A stretch of 24,958 nt of DNA from Akkermansiaceae bacterium UBA5689 (GTDB lineage: Bacteria > Verrucomicrobiota > Verrucomicrobiia > Verrucomicrobiales > Akkermansiaceae): positions 1,117 to 26,074 of the forward strand of contig DIHT01000179.1 in assembly GCA_002420305.1 (NCBI GenBank). Reading direction: 5' to 3'. Each line of letters begins with the position of its first letter. The first letter of the stretch is position 1. Shown here one piece after another: positions 1 through 8,019 of the stretch. The notes beneath the pieces are model-generated. The model worked only from the letters and a program-made list of their open reading frames with translations, had not been told where the DNA came from and made no database searches. The position numbers and the translations under genes are program-made.

Positions 1-80
1 CCATTCCGAACCCGGAAGTGAAACGTTACTGCGCCGATGGTAGTTGGGCGAAAGGCCCTGCGAGAGTAGGTCGTTGCCAG
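1..80 (+). rRNA. rrf: 5S ribosomal RNA, 3' part (5' end outside window)
   Basis: The first 80 bases match the conserved 3' two thirds of bacterial 5S rRNA. The loop B/helix III core CCATTCCGAACCCGGAAGT is followed by a GCGCCGATGGTAGT-like helix IV/V region and GCGAGAGTAGGTCG near the 3' end. The 5' portion lies before the window, so the feature is partial. A strong terminator follows at once, which suggests that this is the last gene of an rRNA operon lying upstream. The exact 3' end is uncertain by a few bases because the pairing 5' strand is not visible. Confidence 0.95.
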
Positions 81-86
81 TTATTT

Positions 87-125
87 GCCCGGCTTCTTCG
101 AAAGAAGGAGCCGGGCGTTTTTTTT
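87..125 (+). terminator. Intrinsic terminator of the rRNA operon
   Basis: A 13-bp stem (87-99 with 104-116, one G-U pair) closes a GAAA tetraloop and is followed by a run of eight T from 118. It lies 6 bases after the end of the 5S gene and is the clearest intrinsic terminator in the window. Confidence 0.93.
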
Positions 126-207
126 ACTATTGGTCCTCGAGAGGAAAGGTCCGACTGTCTCCAAAATGGTGGCCTTCCAAGGAGGCAAACCGGTAGGCTT
201 TGGCTAC

Positions 208-214
208 GGAGGAG
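208..214 (+). promoter_or_regulatory. Shine-Dalgarno site deciding the DUF423 start
   Basis: GGAGGAG lies 5 bases before the ATG at 220. The later in-frame ATG at 259 is preceded by a pyrimidine-rich stretch without any Shine-Dalgarno match. This favours 220 as the start of the following gene, and it is one of very few clear ribosome binding sites in the window. Confidence 0.6.
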
Positions 215-219
215 CTCAG

Positions 220-630
220 ATGCTGACTGATCACTCCTTTCCTCCCTCTTTCCCCGTTATGTTGAATCAAGTTGCTATAATCCGCCTCGGCTCTGTCATT
301 ATCTTTCTCGGAGTTGCGCTCGGAGCTTTTGGTGCTCATGGCCTCGAGGACCTGCTGAAAGAAAATGAACGGGTCGAAACCTGGGATACAGCCGTTCTCT
401 ATCACCTGTTTCATGGTATCGGCCTTCTTGTCGTGGGCCTCTTTCGCGTCCCACCACGCGGGGTGTGGATATGGTTTACTCTCGGGATTCTCATTTTCTC
501 GGGTTCGCTTTATGCGCTATCGCTGACAAATTTCACTAAGCTCGGGATGATCACTCCCGTTGGGGGGCTCGCTTTCCTAGGAGGCTGGCTGCTGCTGTTC
601 TTGAGGGCCGGTCTATTGGTAAAGCGGTAG
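220..630 (+). CDS. DUF423 family small integral membrane protein
   Basis: A 136-residue, very hydrophobic protein. It matches the DUF423 (YwdK/YgdD-like) family: an N-terminal membrane segment ending in the characteristic GVALGAFGAHGL, then WDTAVLYHLFHGIGLL, a third segment with the family-typical FSGSLYALSLT, and a last segment starting GMITPVGGLAFLGGW. Four transmembrane helices are expected, in the inner membrane. The family's biochemical role is unknown. The start at 220 is chosen for its GGAGGAG site; a start at 259 would give 123 residues, closer to the usual family length, so the first 13 residues are uncertain. It is the first gene after the rRNA terminator and has a gap of about 160 bases to the next gene, so it is probably transcribed alone. 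Confidence 0.88.
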   Translation: MLTDHSFPPSFPVMLNQVAIIRLGSVIIFLGVALGAFGAHGLEDLLKENERVETWDTAVLYHLFHGIGLLVVGLFRVPPRGVWIWFTLGILIFSGSLYALSLTNFTKLGMITPVGGLAFLGGWLLLFLRAGLLVKR

Positions 631-789
631 AACGAAGCCGTGGCGGCCATTATTTGAATCAGGGGTTCGGAGAGATCCTGAGCCCGGGAGTCTACCTCGT
701 TCCAATAAGACGGGACAGCTCCAGAATCCGACAGCCTTTGCTGATACACTTGACACGCGGTGGGGAGGGTGTGTCATCACATATCTGCC

Positions 790-1515
790 ATGCAAAAGAC
801 AATGCTTACCGTAGTCAGCCTTATATTGTGTGTCCTCTCGGGGGACGCTCTTGCCGAGGAGCAAAAGAAGGGAAAAGAATCCGGCTTCAAACATATTTTT
901 GACGGTAAGAGCCTTGAAGGCTGGGAGGAGATGCCCAAGGTCGAGCAGCAGGCATGGAGCGTTCAAGATGGCATCATCGTTGGAGAAGGGGACAAAGGCC
1001 GCGGATACTTAGTCTACAGTAAGGACAAGAATATTGCAGATTTTGAGTTAAAGTTCCTTTACCGGTTCCCAGGAAACGGAAACAGCGGGGTCAACATTCG
1101 GGCACGAATTGATAAGACAGGGCGCCGCAAGTTTGAGGGATACCACGCAGATATCGGGCAAGTGGGTATCGGAGGGAAGGTTCTGGGGGCCTGGGATTTC
1201 CACACTCCGGGACGGAGGGAGCATCGTTGCTTCAGGGGGGATGACCTTGTGATCGATAAGGATGATAAGCCTACCATTACTCCCCTGAAAAATGCGGTTA
1301 CCGTGGAGGACATTAACAAGGGGGGGTGGAATGAGCTGCATGTGATCGCCAAGGGGAACAGTTTTCAGTTTTTCCTCAACGGAAAGCCCTCGGCAAAGTT
1401 CGTTGAGCACCTTCCTGAGGCTAAGAGACTACGAAGCGGTATGATCCAGCTTCAACTTCATGACCCCGGAATGATTGTCCACTTCAAGGATATTCGCCTT
1501 AAGCTTCTCAAGTAG
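790..1515 (+). CDS. Exported DUF1080 (3-keto-disaccharide hydrolase-type) protein
   Basis: A 241-residue protein with an N-terminal signal peptide (MQKTMLTVVSLILCVLSGDALA, cleavage expected after ALA), so it acts outside the cytoplasm. The mature part is one DUF1080/PF06439 domain, a concanavalin-like jelly roll. Seen in order: FKHIFDGKSLEGWE (family opening, DGxxLxGW), WSVQDGIIVGEG, FELKFLYRFPGNGNSGVNIRA (the NSGV motif), GYHADIG, and the closing IQLQLHDPGMIVHFKDIRLK. Characterised family members cleave or bind 3-keto-glycosides; the exact substrate cannot be read from sequence. The open frame extends upstream to a GTG at 760, but the signal peptide supports ATG 790. There is no clear Shine-Dalgarno. 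A second DUF1080 gene lies at 21812-22420. Family certain, enzyme activity inferred. Confidence 0.9.
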   Translation: MQKTMLTVVSLILCVLSGDALAEEQKKGKESGFKHIFDGKSLEGWEEMPKVEQQAWSVQDGIIVGEGDKGRGYLVYSKDKNIADFELKFLYRFPGNGNSGVNIRARIDKTGRRKFEGYHADIGQVGIGGKVLGAWDFHTPGRREHRCFRGDDLVIDKDDKPTITPLKNAVTVEDINKGGWNELHVIAKGNSFQFFLNGKPSAKFVEHLPEAKRLRSGMIQLQLHDPGMIVHFKDIRLKLLK

Positions 1516-1586
1516 AGGCGAATCCTGCTGAGGCGGAGTTTCGTCTCAACGGTGCCAAGAAAGCAGATAGGGCCCGATACCAGACC

Positions 1587-2285
1587 ATGGAATGCTTCCA
1601 GCTCCGTCCAATTGGGAGAATTCAGACCCCTTACAAGGATAAATTCGGGGTCCCCAGGCAGGCAGGATTGGTCCCGTCGGTTAGGGGTAAGCTCGTGCTC
1701 GATCCGGTCTTCCGGAAAGAAGAGGCTTTTCGGGGGATTGAAGAGTGCTCACACGTCTGGATCCTCTTCCTCTTTGATAAGGTCCGAGAGAAGGATGTTC
1801 GCCTCAGTGTCCGCCCTCCCAGACTCGGCGGGAACCAGAAACTTGGGGTTTTTGCGAGCCGTTCCCCCTACCGTCCAAACCGGATTGGAATGTCTGCCTG
1901 CAGGCTGCATGGTGTTGAGACAGACGAGCAGGGAGAAATGGCTCTCTTGCTTTCCGGGGTCGATTTGATCCACGGGACTCCAGTGCTCGATGTGAAGCCC
2001 TACCTTCCCTACGCGGATATGATTGAGGGAGCATGGTCAAAGATTGCTCCCGAGGCACCGGAAAGGTGGCCTGTCCAGATCGCGGAGGCAGTCCGCGAGG
2101 TCTTCGAGGCTCTCCCTGACGAGAAACAGCAGGTCGTGCTGGAAACTCTCTCCCTCGATGCCCGCCCTGCCTTTCACGAAAAAGAGACCAGAACGTATTT
2201 TTTCAGGATCTACGAATTGGACGTCGGTTGGGAAATTGTGGAGGGGAGATGTGTAGTATGTTCAATCAGAACCGTGGACGAGTAG
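1587..2285 (+). CDS. trmO: tRNA (adenine(37)-N6)-methyltransferase TrmO (TsaA/YaeB family)
   Basis: A 232-residue protein matching TrmO, which uses SAM to methylate N6 of t6A37 in certain tRNAs, giving m6t6A in the anticodon loop. Hallmarks: the N-terminal FQLRPIGRIQTPYKDKFGVPRQ, the signature GVFASRSPYRPNRIGMS (around residues 88-104) and GTPVLDVKPYLPYAD (around 130-144), which build the SAM-binding beta barrel of this family. The length equals that of E. coli TrmO (about 235), so the C-terminal domain, the less conserved half, is present. The start ATG matches the family N-terminus; there is no strong Shine-Dalgarno. It lies 71 bases after the DUF1080 gene and 49 bases before the ACT gene, in the same direction, so co-transcription is possible. 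Confidence 0.94.
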   Translation: MECFQLRPIGRIQTPYKDKFGVPRQAGLVPSVRGKLVLDPVFRKEEAFRGIEECSHVWILFLFDKVREKDVRLSVRPPRLGGNQKLGVFASRSPYRPNRIGMSACRLHGVETDEQGEMALLLSGVDLIHGTPVLDVKPYLPYADMIEGAWSKIAPEAPERWPVQIAEAVREVFEALPDEKQQVVLETLSLDARPAFHEKETRTYFFRIYELDVGWEIVEGRCVVCSIRTVDE

Positions 2286-2334
2286 ACGCAATAGCGATTG
2301 AGGAGGGTCAAAATTTATGATCTAACATAAGGTC

Positions 2335-2799
2335 ATGGGTGATTCTTCCGATGCGACTGCGCCAATGGGCGAACCCGTACAGCAATTTGCGGTGTTCCTT
2401 CAGAATCGCGCGGGCTCTCTCGAGGCCCTGATTCAGCTCCTGAAGCAAGCCCGGGTCGAGCTTCTGGGGTTTAGCGTGCAGGATTCCCGGGACGCGACGG
2501 TAGCAAGGATCGTTACCAGTGATCCAGATACTGCCCAGCAGGTTTTTTTGGAGAAAGGCATTCCGCATACAACTGCGGATCTCCTGGTTGTCGCTCTGCG
2601 GCACCCCGTGGAGGGGTTCCAGAAATGTCTTCGAGAACTCCGGGCAGCGGAGACCAATCTGGACTTTGCCTACACCCTGCTGCCCCACCCGGAGGGGCTG
2701 ACTTTAGTCGCGCTGCATGTGGAGGACGTAGAGTTTTCTCAGTCAGTCCTCCACCGGGCAGGGGTTAAGCTCCTCTCTCAAGAGGAGCTCAGCCGGTAA
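2335..2799 (+). CDS. Tandem ACT-domain protein (amino-acid-binding regulator type)
   Basis: A 154-residue soluble protein made of two ACT-like halves. The first opens with QFAVFLQNRAGSLEALIQLLKQARVELLGFSVQDS, the classic ACT beta-alpha-beta start with a Gly-Ser turn at the ligand loop. The second half is DFAYTLLPHPEGLTLVALHVEDVEFSQSVLHRAGVKLL. Such stand-alone double-ACT proteins usually bind amino acids; the ligand is unknown and no enzyme domain is attached. The first ATG is preceded by AAGG only 2 bases away, so a start at 2365 (the next Met) is possible. It follows trmO in the same direction and converges with the next gene, ending 25 bases from its stop; no terminator is evident in that gap. 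Confidence 0.75.
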   Translation: MGDSSDATAPMGEPVQQFAVFLQNRAGSLEALIQLLKQARVELLGFSVQDSRDATVARIVTSDPDTAQQVFLEKGIPHTTADLLVVALRHPVEGFQKCLRELRAAETNLDFAYTLLPHPEGLTLVALHVEDVEFSQSVLHRAGVKLLSQEELSR

Positions 2800-2824
2800 C
2801 CTGTAGGGTTGGAGTAGTCAGGGG

Positions 2825-4303
2825 TCAGGGAAGTCGTTCGAGTGCTGGTAAGCCTCGTTGAAGAAGGGTCCTGTCAACGCTGTCACTCGCCTCGGGGTCG
2901 AGATAGATGACGTAGGGAACGTCATCTATCCGAATGGAGTGCACGCCATCCTTCGCGGTCTTCAGGGCAGATACGAGAGATTCCATGTCTGTGATCTGCT
3001 GCCCATTTGCTTCGGTGACAATACGATTACTCACTTGATCGTAACCAATAGTAGCTGGCGTTCGAATAACTCGACTCAGGAACACGAGACGAGACCTTCC
3101 CTCTTCGTAATCCTCAGGGTTGTTGAGTGCGTCAAGCAGGTCGAGAGGGGCCCGGCTCCTCCATTCCTTTCCATAGGCTTCCAGGTAGGAGCGGGTAAGC
3201 TCCTGAAAAACCAACCCGCCTTTTATGAGGTAAGGAGGGGCTTTGTCGTACATGTGGCTTGGGATGAGGCTGTCAGGTGGCCGCCTCAGAGTAGCCTCAA
3301 GATTCTTTTCCTTCCCGTCGCGCATGATTACCAGAGCGAGCTTTTCACCCACTTGCTTGGATCCACGGACGAGGTGGCTCCACGAAAGGCGACCATAGGA
3401 CGAATCCTCGTAGTAGCCCCGGCGATCGATGGCGTTGCCATCAAGGGTGAGAAGAACATCTCCTTCCTGAAGGCCACTTTCCGCAGCACCGCTCCCCGGG
3501 AGGACACGGCTCACATAAACGCCCCCCTGTTCCTCGCGCAGTCCAAGCCATTTCCTGAACTGTGGATCTTCAGTGAGTACTGTAGCGATCCCAAGAGAGG
3601 GAAATCCTTCATGTGTGCCATCACTGACATCCTTAAGGAATTGGTTCAGAATATCTGGAGAAACGACATCACAGATCTGGTCCTTGGAATTGTAGCTTGC
3701 AAGGATGCCAATGAGTTTGCCATCGCGCGTCACCGGTAGAGTATAGCTGCTAGATGCGCTTTGCATCGACGCTTTGACTTCATAGCAGAGGAAGAAGTGC
3801 CCGCTCGCAAAGGTGGAAAGGAGATCCACAGAGCGGATGGAGCCTACGGTTCTGATCGCATCACCGTTATCCTCAAGTTGCCAGATATCAACCTCTTCAC
3901 CCGGCTTCACAGAACCTCCAGTCGCGAGGGTCCCGACGGTCTTGATCCAATTTCCATCAGCTCCTGCCTCAGGCCTTAGCAGAGCGAGGTTCGCTTCGTA
4001 GTCAATAGCGACGACCTCGGCAGGGACGGTATGAGCTCCGTCAGCAGACTCAAACTCGATATAGGTAGCGTTGGCCGCCATTTCACCGGTAGTAAGTATG
4101 TTGCCGTCTTCGAGGACCGCACCAAGACCACGTCGGCGGCTGGGTTGGTTAAGTTCCCAGGGTTGAGCAACACTATGGGTCTGTATGGTTGTGTTGATGC
4201 GAAGGAGACCCTCGAATTCCACGGCCGCATGGACCGGGAGAGCGAGGCCGATTGCCCCGAAGATTGAAAGGAGCCAGAGAAAGGATAAATGGTTGTAAGA
4301 CAT
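2825..4303 (-). CDS. Secreted Deg/HtrA-type pseudoprotease with two PDZ-like domains
   Basis: A 492-residue protein with a signal peptide (MSYNHLSFLWLLSIFGAIGLALPVHA). It is a paralogue of the intact protease directly upstream. The trypsin-like fold is recognisable, but the His-containing TNAHVV is replaced by TTGEMA (Glu74 where His would be), the Asp of xDLALL is Asn105 in EANLALL, and the GNSGG serine loop is replaced by the Ser-rich ASSSYTL (183-189). A canonical PDZ follows (GVYVSRVLPGSGAAESGLQEGDVLL). The C-terminal part has the GGLVFQELT and VIRTPATIGYD...VTEANGQQITD pattern of the second PDZ in plant-type Deg9/Deg10 proteins. The frame is intact over its whole length, so it is not a decaying pseudogene. 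Its ATG lies 2 bases after the upstream stop, which suggests translational coupling. The likely role is non-catalytic: substrate binding, or an inactive partner of the protease. That role is inference. Confidence 0.87.
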   Translation of the reverse strand: MSYNHLSFLWLLSIFGAIGLALPVHAAVEFEGLLRINTTIQTHSVAQPWELNQPSRRRGLGAVLEDGNILTTGEMAANATYIEFESADGAHTVPAEVVAIDYEANLALLRPEAGADGNWIKTVGTLATGGSVKPGEEVDIWQLEDNGDAIRTVGSIRSVDLLSTFASGHFFLCYEVKASMQSASSSYTLPVTRDGKLIGILASYNSKDQICDVVSPDILNQFLKDVSDGTHEGFPSLGIATVLTEDPQFRKWLGLREEQGGVYVSRVLPGSGAAESGLQEGDVLLTLDGNAIDRRGYYEDSSYGRLSWSHLVRGSKQVGEKLALVIMRDGKEKNLEATLRRPPDSLIPSHMYDKAPPYLIKGGLVFQELTRSYLEAYGKEWRSRAPLDLLDALNNPEDYEEGRSRLVFLSRVIRTPATIGYDQVSNRIVTEANGQQITDMESLVSALKTAKDGVHSIRIDDVPYVIYLDPEASDSVDRTLLQRGLPALERLP

Positions 4304-4305
4304 GG

Positions 4306-5796
4306 TCAGGATGCAGGCTGTTTTTCACCAAGGTAGTGAGATCTGAAGATCCCATTCTGTTTCATGATTCTCTTGTTGGCAGAGTCAACCTCGGCAGCAG
4401 GAATAACAATGGGGCGGGCCAACCCGTTACACTTGATGGTAATGAACTCTGGCAGGTCGTCCGCGTAGAGGAGCTCATAGGCATGATTCAGGTTCCTCAC
4501 CGTCTCTCCGTTAATTTCATCCACTACCGTTCCCTTGAATCCTGTGATAAACGAAGTTAATCGGTCACTTTCTACTCTCGTAATAACCACGACATCCTCG
4601 CGCTCCTTGAAAATTGCGTCTTCTACGTAGTTCTGGAAAATTTTGCGGACACGAGGGCTGTCAAATCCGTAGGTCGAGTAGAGATTGAAGTCCAGTGGTT
4701 GAAACACCAGACCTGCGAAGAAAACGAAGCGGGGCCGCTCGCCGTAACGCACCGCATAAATGCGGGAGTGCGGAAAGGCCTTTAGTGTGATCGTGACGGC
4801 CTGTTTCTCGCCCTTTCGGAGAAACTCCAAGGCGACCTCATCCCCTGCAAATTTGCGTTCCACAACTTCGTGGAGAACTACTTTCTCTCCCTCCACTTCG
4901 ATATTACCTGCATTATCAACCGGCTTTCCGTCGATGGAGAGGAGGACGTCCCCAGGCTCCATGATCCCGTCGCAGGGCCCGGTCGGCAGAACGGAGGCGA
5001 CCATTACCCCAAGACCGTCTTCAGGAACCTGCAGTGCTTTCCGCATGGCAGGGTTGAAGAGAGGGAATTCAGTGATCCCTAAATCCACATATTTGTCGTA
5101 GCTCCCATCTCCGATGTCCTTCAGGAACCGTTTGATCACTGGGGTGGGAATCATGTAGCCCGTGTTGTCTGCCTGCCGCAGGCCCTGAAAGGCAACTCCC
5201 ACGACCTTGCCGTCCTGGAGGACCGGTCCGCCCGAGTTGCCCGGGTTGATCGCAGCGTCGATCTGGACGACAAGATGCGAGTCGACGCGGGAGTGTGCGT
5301 AGGGACGAAAGTCAATACGCGAGACAACTCCTCTGGTGACCGAGATCCGGTCTCCTCCTACGGGATAGCCAATTGCCCTGACTTGGCTTTCCAAGGCAGG
5401 GACGTCTCCAAATTCCAGATACTTAAGACCTTCAAAGGGCGCCTCATCCTCAACCTCCAGCAGGGCAAGATCACAGTCGTGGGCGATGTGGATGACACGG
5501 GCCGGGTGCTTCTGGGCTGAGCCCCGCCGTGTGATGAGGACGCGGTTGGCATTAGACACTACATGAGCATTGGTCATGAACTGATTAGGGCCGATCATGA
5601 AGCCGGAGCCTGTGCCTCCTCCGAACCGACCTGAGTTCCAAGGCGTCCGGTAGTCAGCGGACTGAGTGGCACACTCGATCCTTACGACCGATTTATAGAT
5701 GTCCGCATTGGCCGCAGCCGGGTTTTGCTGCCCCATGGAGAATGGACCAGAGCACAGCAATATGGCACCGCCGACTGGCAGCAGAAGTTTCTTCAT
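4306..5796 (-). CDS. Periplasmic Deg/HtrA-family serine protease with two PDZ domains (Deg9-like)
   Basis: A 496-residue exported protease (signal peptide MKKLLLPVGGAILLCSGPFSMG). All catalytic elements are visible: GGGTGSGFMIG, FMTNAHVV with His78, HDCDLALLE with Asp109, and AAINPGNSGGPVL with Ser188. PDZ1 follows (GVMVASVLPTGPCDGIMEPGDVLLSIDGKPVD), then AGLVFQPLD and a second PDZ-like region ending in VVDEINGETVRNL. The longer linker and the xGLVFxPL motif resemble the plant Deg9/Deg10 branch more than E. coli DegP, which has no such motif. It should degrade or check damaged or misfolded proteins in the periplasm. It is the upstream partner of a tightly linked catalytically dead paralogue. 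No Shine-Dalgarno is visible before its ATG. It is 59 bases downstream of ychF on the same strand. Confidence 0.93.
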   Translation of the reverse strand: MKKLLLPVGGAILLCSGPFSMGQQNPAAANADIYKSVVRIECATQSADYRTPWNSGRFGGGTGSGFMIGPNQFMTNAHVVSNANRVLITRRGSAQKHPARVIHIAHDCDLALLEVEDEAPFEGLKYLEFGDVPALESQVRAIGYPVGGDRISVTRGVVSRIDFRPYAHSRVDSHLVVQIDAAINPGNSGGPVLQDGKVVGVAFQGLRQADNTGYMIPTPVIKRFLKDIGDGSYDKYVDLGITEFPLFNPAMRKALQVPEDGLGVMVASVLPTGPCDGIMEPGDVLLSIDGKPVDNAGNIEVEGEKVVLHEVVERKFAGDEVALEFLRKGEKQAVTITLKAFPHSRIYAVRYGERPRFVFFAGLVFQPLDFNLYSTYGFDSPRVRKIFQNYVEDAIFKEREDVVVITRVESDRLTSFITGFKGTVVDEINGETVRNLNHAYELLYADDLPEFITIKCNGLARPIVIPAAEVDSANKRIMKQNGIFRSHYLGEKQPAS

Positions 5797-5855
5797 GGCG
5801 GCAAGCTAGGCGTATTTCGCCCGGAATAAAGCCGAATCCGGGATTAACTTGAATG

Positions 5856-6971
5856 CTAGACGTTAAAGCGGAACTCAATCACGTCTCCATCCTGCACCTC
5901 ATATTCTTTTCCCTCGATCCGAAGTTTCCCGACATCTCGCGCCGCGGCCTTGGACCCTGCCTCCACCATGTCCGCATAGGAGCATACCTCCGCAGCGATA
6001 AATCCGCGCTCGAAATCCGTATGAATAACTCCAGCTGCAGCGGGAGCCTTGGCACCTGCGACGACAGTCCATGCGCGGCTCTCTTTTTCTCCAGCAGTGA
6101 GGAAGGTCCGCAATCCGAGGAGGCTGTAAACTCCTCGGATCAAGCCAGCAGCACCAGAGTCCGTAACTCCCATTTCGGCAAGAAACTCGGAAGCCTCATC
6201 GGGCTCGAGGGCGATCAGTTCCTCCTCAACCCGCGCGGAGATCACTACCGCTTCAGCTCCGTGGGAGCTTGCGGTAAAATCTGCAACCTGCGAAACCATC
6301 GGATGCTGGCCGGGATTTTCGAGAGCACTCGAGAGTTCATCCTCGGAGACATTACAGGCAAAAATAGTCCGCTTGGAGGAGAGCAGGCAGAAGTCCTTCA
6401 GCAGAGCCTCTTCCTCGGAGGACAGTTCTAGGGTCAGGGCTGGGCGTCCCTCCTCGAGATGGGGGATGAGTTTTTCCATCAAGGCGAGCTCGCGAATCGC
6501 GTCCTTGTCTCCTCCCTTGGCTTTCTTTTCCCGTGTGGACCGGCGCTTGTGAGTGGCCGCGATGTCGGCAAGGATGAGCTCGGTGTTAATAATTTCGATG
6601 TCCCGGAGGGGATCAACAGAGCCAAGTTCATGAATGATGTCGTCATCCTCAAAACAGCGGACCACTTGGACGATGGCATCAACCTCCCGGATATTGGCGA
6701 GAAACTGATTTCCGAGGCCTGCTCCTTCGCTGGCTCCCTCTACAAGTCCCGCGATATCCACGAACTCAATTGCTGTGGAAATGACACTCTGGGACTGGTT
6801 CATCTCCGCGAGGACTCCAAGGCGCTCGTCTGGCACGCTGACCACTCCAACGTTCGGGTCGATTGTGCAGAAGGGATAGTTTTCCGCCTGCGCTTTGCGC
6901 GTGCGGGTGACCGCGTTGAACAGAGTGGACTTCCCAACGTTGGGGAGACCTACGATACCGGCTTTCAGCAT
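5856..6971 (-). CDS. ychF: Redox-regulated ATPase YchF (Obg/OLA1 family)
   Basis: A 371-residue cytoplasmic P-loop NTPase of full family length. Visible motifs: G1 GLPNVGKST (residues 8-16), the effector-like NYPFCTIDPNVG typical of YchF, G3 DIAGLVEGASEGAGLGNQFL (72 on), and NVSE at the place of the NKxD G4 motif, the substitution that gives this family its preference for ATP over GTP. The C-terminus has GLRTFLTAGEKESRAWTV and the TGS domain ending GDVIEFRFNV. YchF binds ribosomes and takes part in translation and oxidative-stress control. The start ATG gives the canonical N-terminus MLKAGIVGLPN. No Shine-Dalgarno is evident. Confidence 0.97.
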   Translation of the reverse strand: MLKAGIVGLPNVGKSTLFNAVTRTRKAQAENYPFCTIDPNVGVVSVPDERLGVLAEMNQSQSVISTAIEFVDIAGLVEGASEGAGLGNQFLANIREVDAIVQVVRCFEDDDIIHELGSVDPLRDIEIINTELILADIAATHKRRSTREKKAKGGDKDAIRELALMEKLIPHLEEGRPALTLELSSEEEALLKDFCLLSSKRTIFACNVSEDELSSALENPGQHPMVSQVADFTASSHGAEAVVISARVEEELIALEPDEASEFLAEMGVTDSGAAGLIRGVYSLLGLRTFLTAGEKESRAWTVVAGAKAPAAAGVIHTDFERGFIAAEVCSYADMVEAGSKAAARDVGKLRIEGKEYEVQDGDVIEFRFNV

Positions 6972-7068
6972 GAGGCGCGGGCTTTAGCGAAGATTTGGCC
7001 AGCTGACCACTCCAAGCTGCGATTTAGGTAAAAAAATCGTAGTAAGGAACGCAGGGGTCCCCGCTTTC

Positions 7069-7084
7069 CAGCCCCTTGGGGCTG
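7069..7084 (-). terminator. Short GC-rich hairpin between two minus-strand genes (possible terminator)
   Basis: CAGCCC pairs with GGGCTG around a 4-base loop, 21 bases after the stop of the 7105-8019 gene. No T run follows directly in the minus direction; a T7 lies about 30 bases further on (7037-7031). Weak candidate for ending transcription before ychF. Confidence 0.3.
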
Positions 7085-7104
7085 TCCGGACGGGTTAGTA
7101 ACTG

Positions 7105-8019
7105 TTAGCGGCTCGGAAGAAGAAGGAGGTAGTTCCTGACTGGGGTATTCCAGATCCTGCGTGTGTAGACCGGACCCCCTGGTATCCTTGGAGAGGCCCA
7201 CAGGTCACTGGAGCGCCCACCGTCGAGGTTTAATGCCGTTGTAATGGTGATCTCGGAAAGAGGTTGAGCGGCAAGTGCAGCACTGAGGCTGGCAAGCGTT
7301 GCCCCCTCCGCAACCCCGAAGGCCCACCGGTGCCGGCCGTTCCAGACGAGGAAGGATCGGGGGCGCCTCTCCCGGTCGCTCAGGTCACGGACGACTGCGC
7401 TATTCTCGATGAGAAAGGGACCCGCTTGCAGAAGATGCCGGGTGGGAGAAAAGGAGCGCCAGTGCTGGCGGCGGAGAAGGCGGGGGGATTTCTCCACCGA
7501 CAGTAGTCCGGATGTCAGGGAGGACTGAGAGTTCCACGTCCCGATGCGCTTTCCGTCCTCAATGACAAGGCCCAAGGGCTTACCCTCAGGAGTGAAGAAC
7601 CCGCCATTAATTGCCGCTACTGCACCTTGGCCGGTGGCCGCGGCCTGTGCGCTTTGCCATTCGGTCGCCGGGCCCTGACCCTTGTCGGCCACGGCTATAT
7701 CGTATTCCCGATCGTCGAAGAGCAGGAAGGTCAGAGCAACTTTCCCAGAGGTGACCTTTTTGATCCCAGCTTCCAGCGGAACAAGGGAGCGGGGGGAAGA
7801 GGTGAGCAGGTCTTTTTCACGCGGCTCGCCGATGAGCTCCCGGTCTTGGGAGGCACGCTGCGGCAGGGCTGGCAAAGGAAGTGGTGCGGTCGTGGAGGCA
7901 CCAGTCGCGGGAAGCCCCTGCGAGGCCTGTTCCGGAGAGCAGCCCAGCATGACAAGGGTGAGCGACAGGTAAAAGGCGCCATAATTCCAGATATCGCGTG
8001 GTATGTCGTCTTGAAACAT
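7105..8019 (-). CDS. Exported phosphodiester glycosidase (NAGPA/DUF2233) domain protein, possible lipoprotein
   Basis: A 304-residue protein. Residues 13-27 form a hydrophobic segment ending in VMLGCSP, a plausible though imperfect lipobox with Cys27. A Pro/Ala/Thr-rich linker follows to about residue 60. The C-terminal domain has the NAGPA-family signatures: VAAINGGFFTPEGKPLGLVI (about 134-153), LQAGPFLIEN, RRPRSFLVWN and NLDGGRSSDLWA near the end. NAGPA is the human uncovering enzyme that cleaves GlcNAc-1-phosphodiesters; bacterial relatives act on cell-surface phosphodiester-linked sugars or related substrates. The first ten residues contain three Asp and only one Arg, unusual for a signal peptide, so a different start remains possible although no better in-frame Met is seen. 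It is separated from ychF by 133 bases. The substrate is unknown. Confidence 0.85.
   Translation of the reverse strand: MFQDDIPRDIWNYGAFYLSLTLVMLGCSPEQASQGLPATGASTTAPLPLPALPQRASQDRELIGEPREKDLLTSSPRSLVPLEAGIKKVTSGKVALTFLLFDDREYDIAVADKGQGPATEWQSAQAAATGQGAVAAINGGFFTPEGKPLGLVIEDGKRIGTWNSQSSLTSGLLSVEKSPRLLRRQHWRSFSPTRHLLQAGPFLIENSAVVRDLSDRERRPRSFLVWNGRHRWAFGVAEGATLASLSAALAAQPLSEITITTALNLDGGRSSDLWASPRIPGGPVYTRRIWNTPVRNYLLLLPSR

Noticed and set aside
1516..1586. Possible hairpin GAGGCG-GAGTTT-CGTCTC after the first DUF1080 gene
   Set aside because: Only six pairs including one G-U, and no T run; too weak to call a terminator.
2858..3739. Long open frame of 293 codons on + inside the pseudoprotease gene
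   Set aside because: It is antisense to a gene with clear signal peptide and PDZ motifs, and its translation shows no family features; it is a shadow frame.
2825..4303. Calling the degenerate protease a pseudogene
   Set aside because: The frame is uninterrupted over the full length, with signal peptide, PDZ motifs and a coupled start; only the catalytic residues are lost, which fits a pseudoenzyme better.
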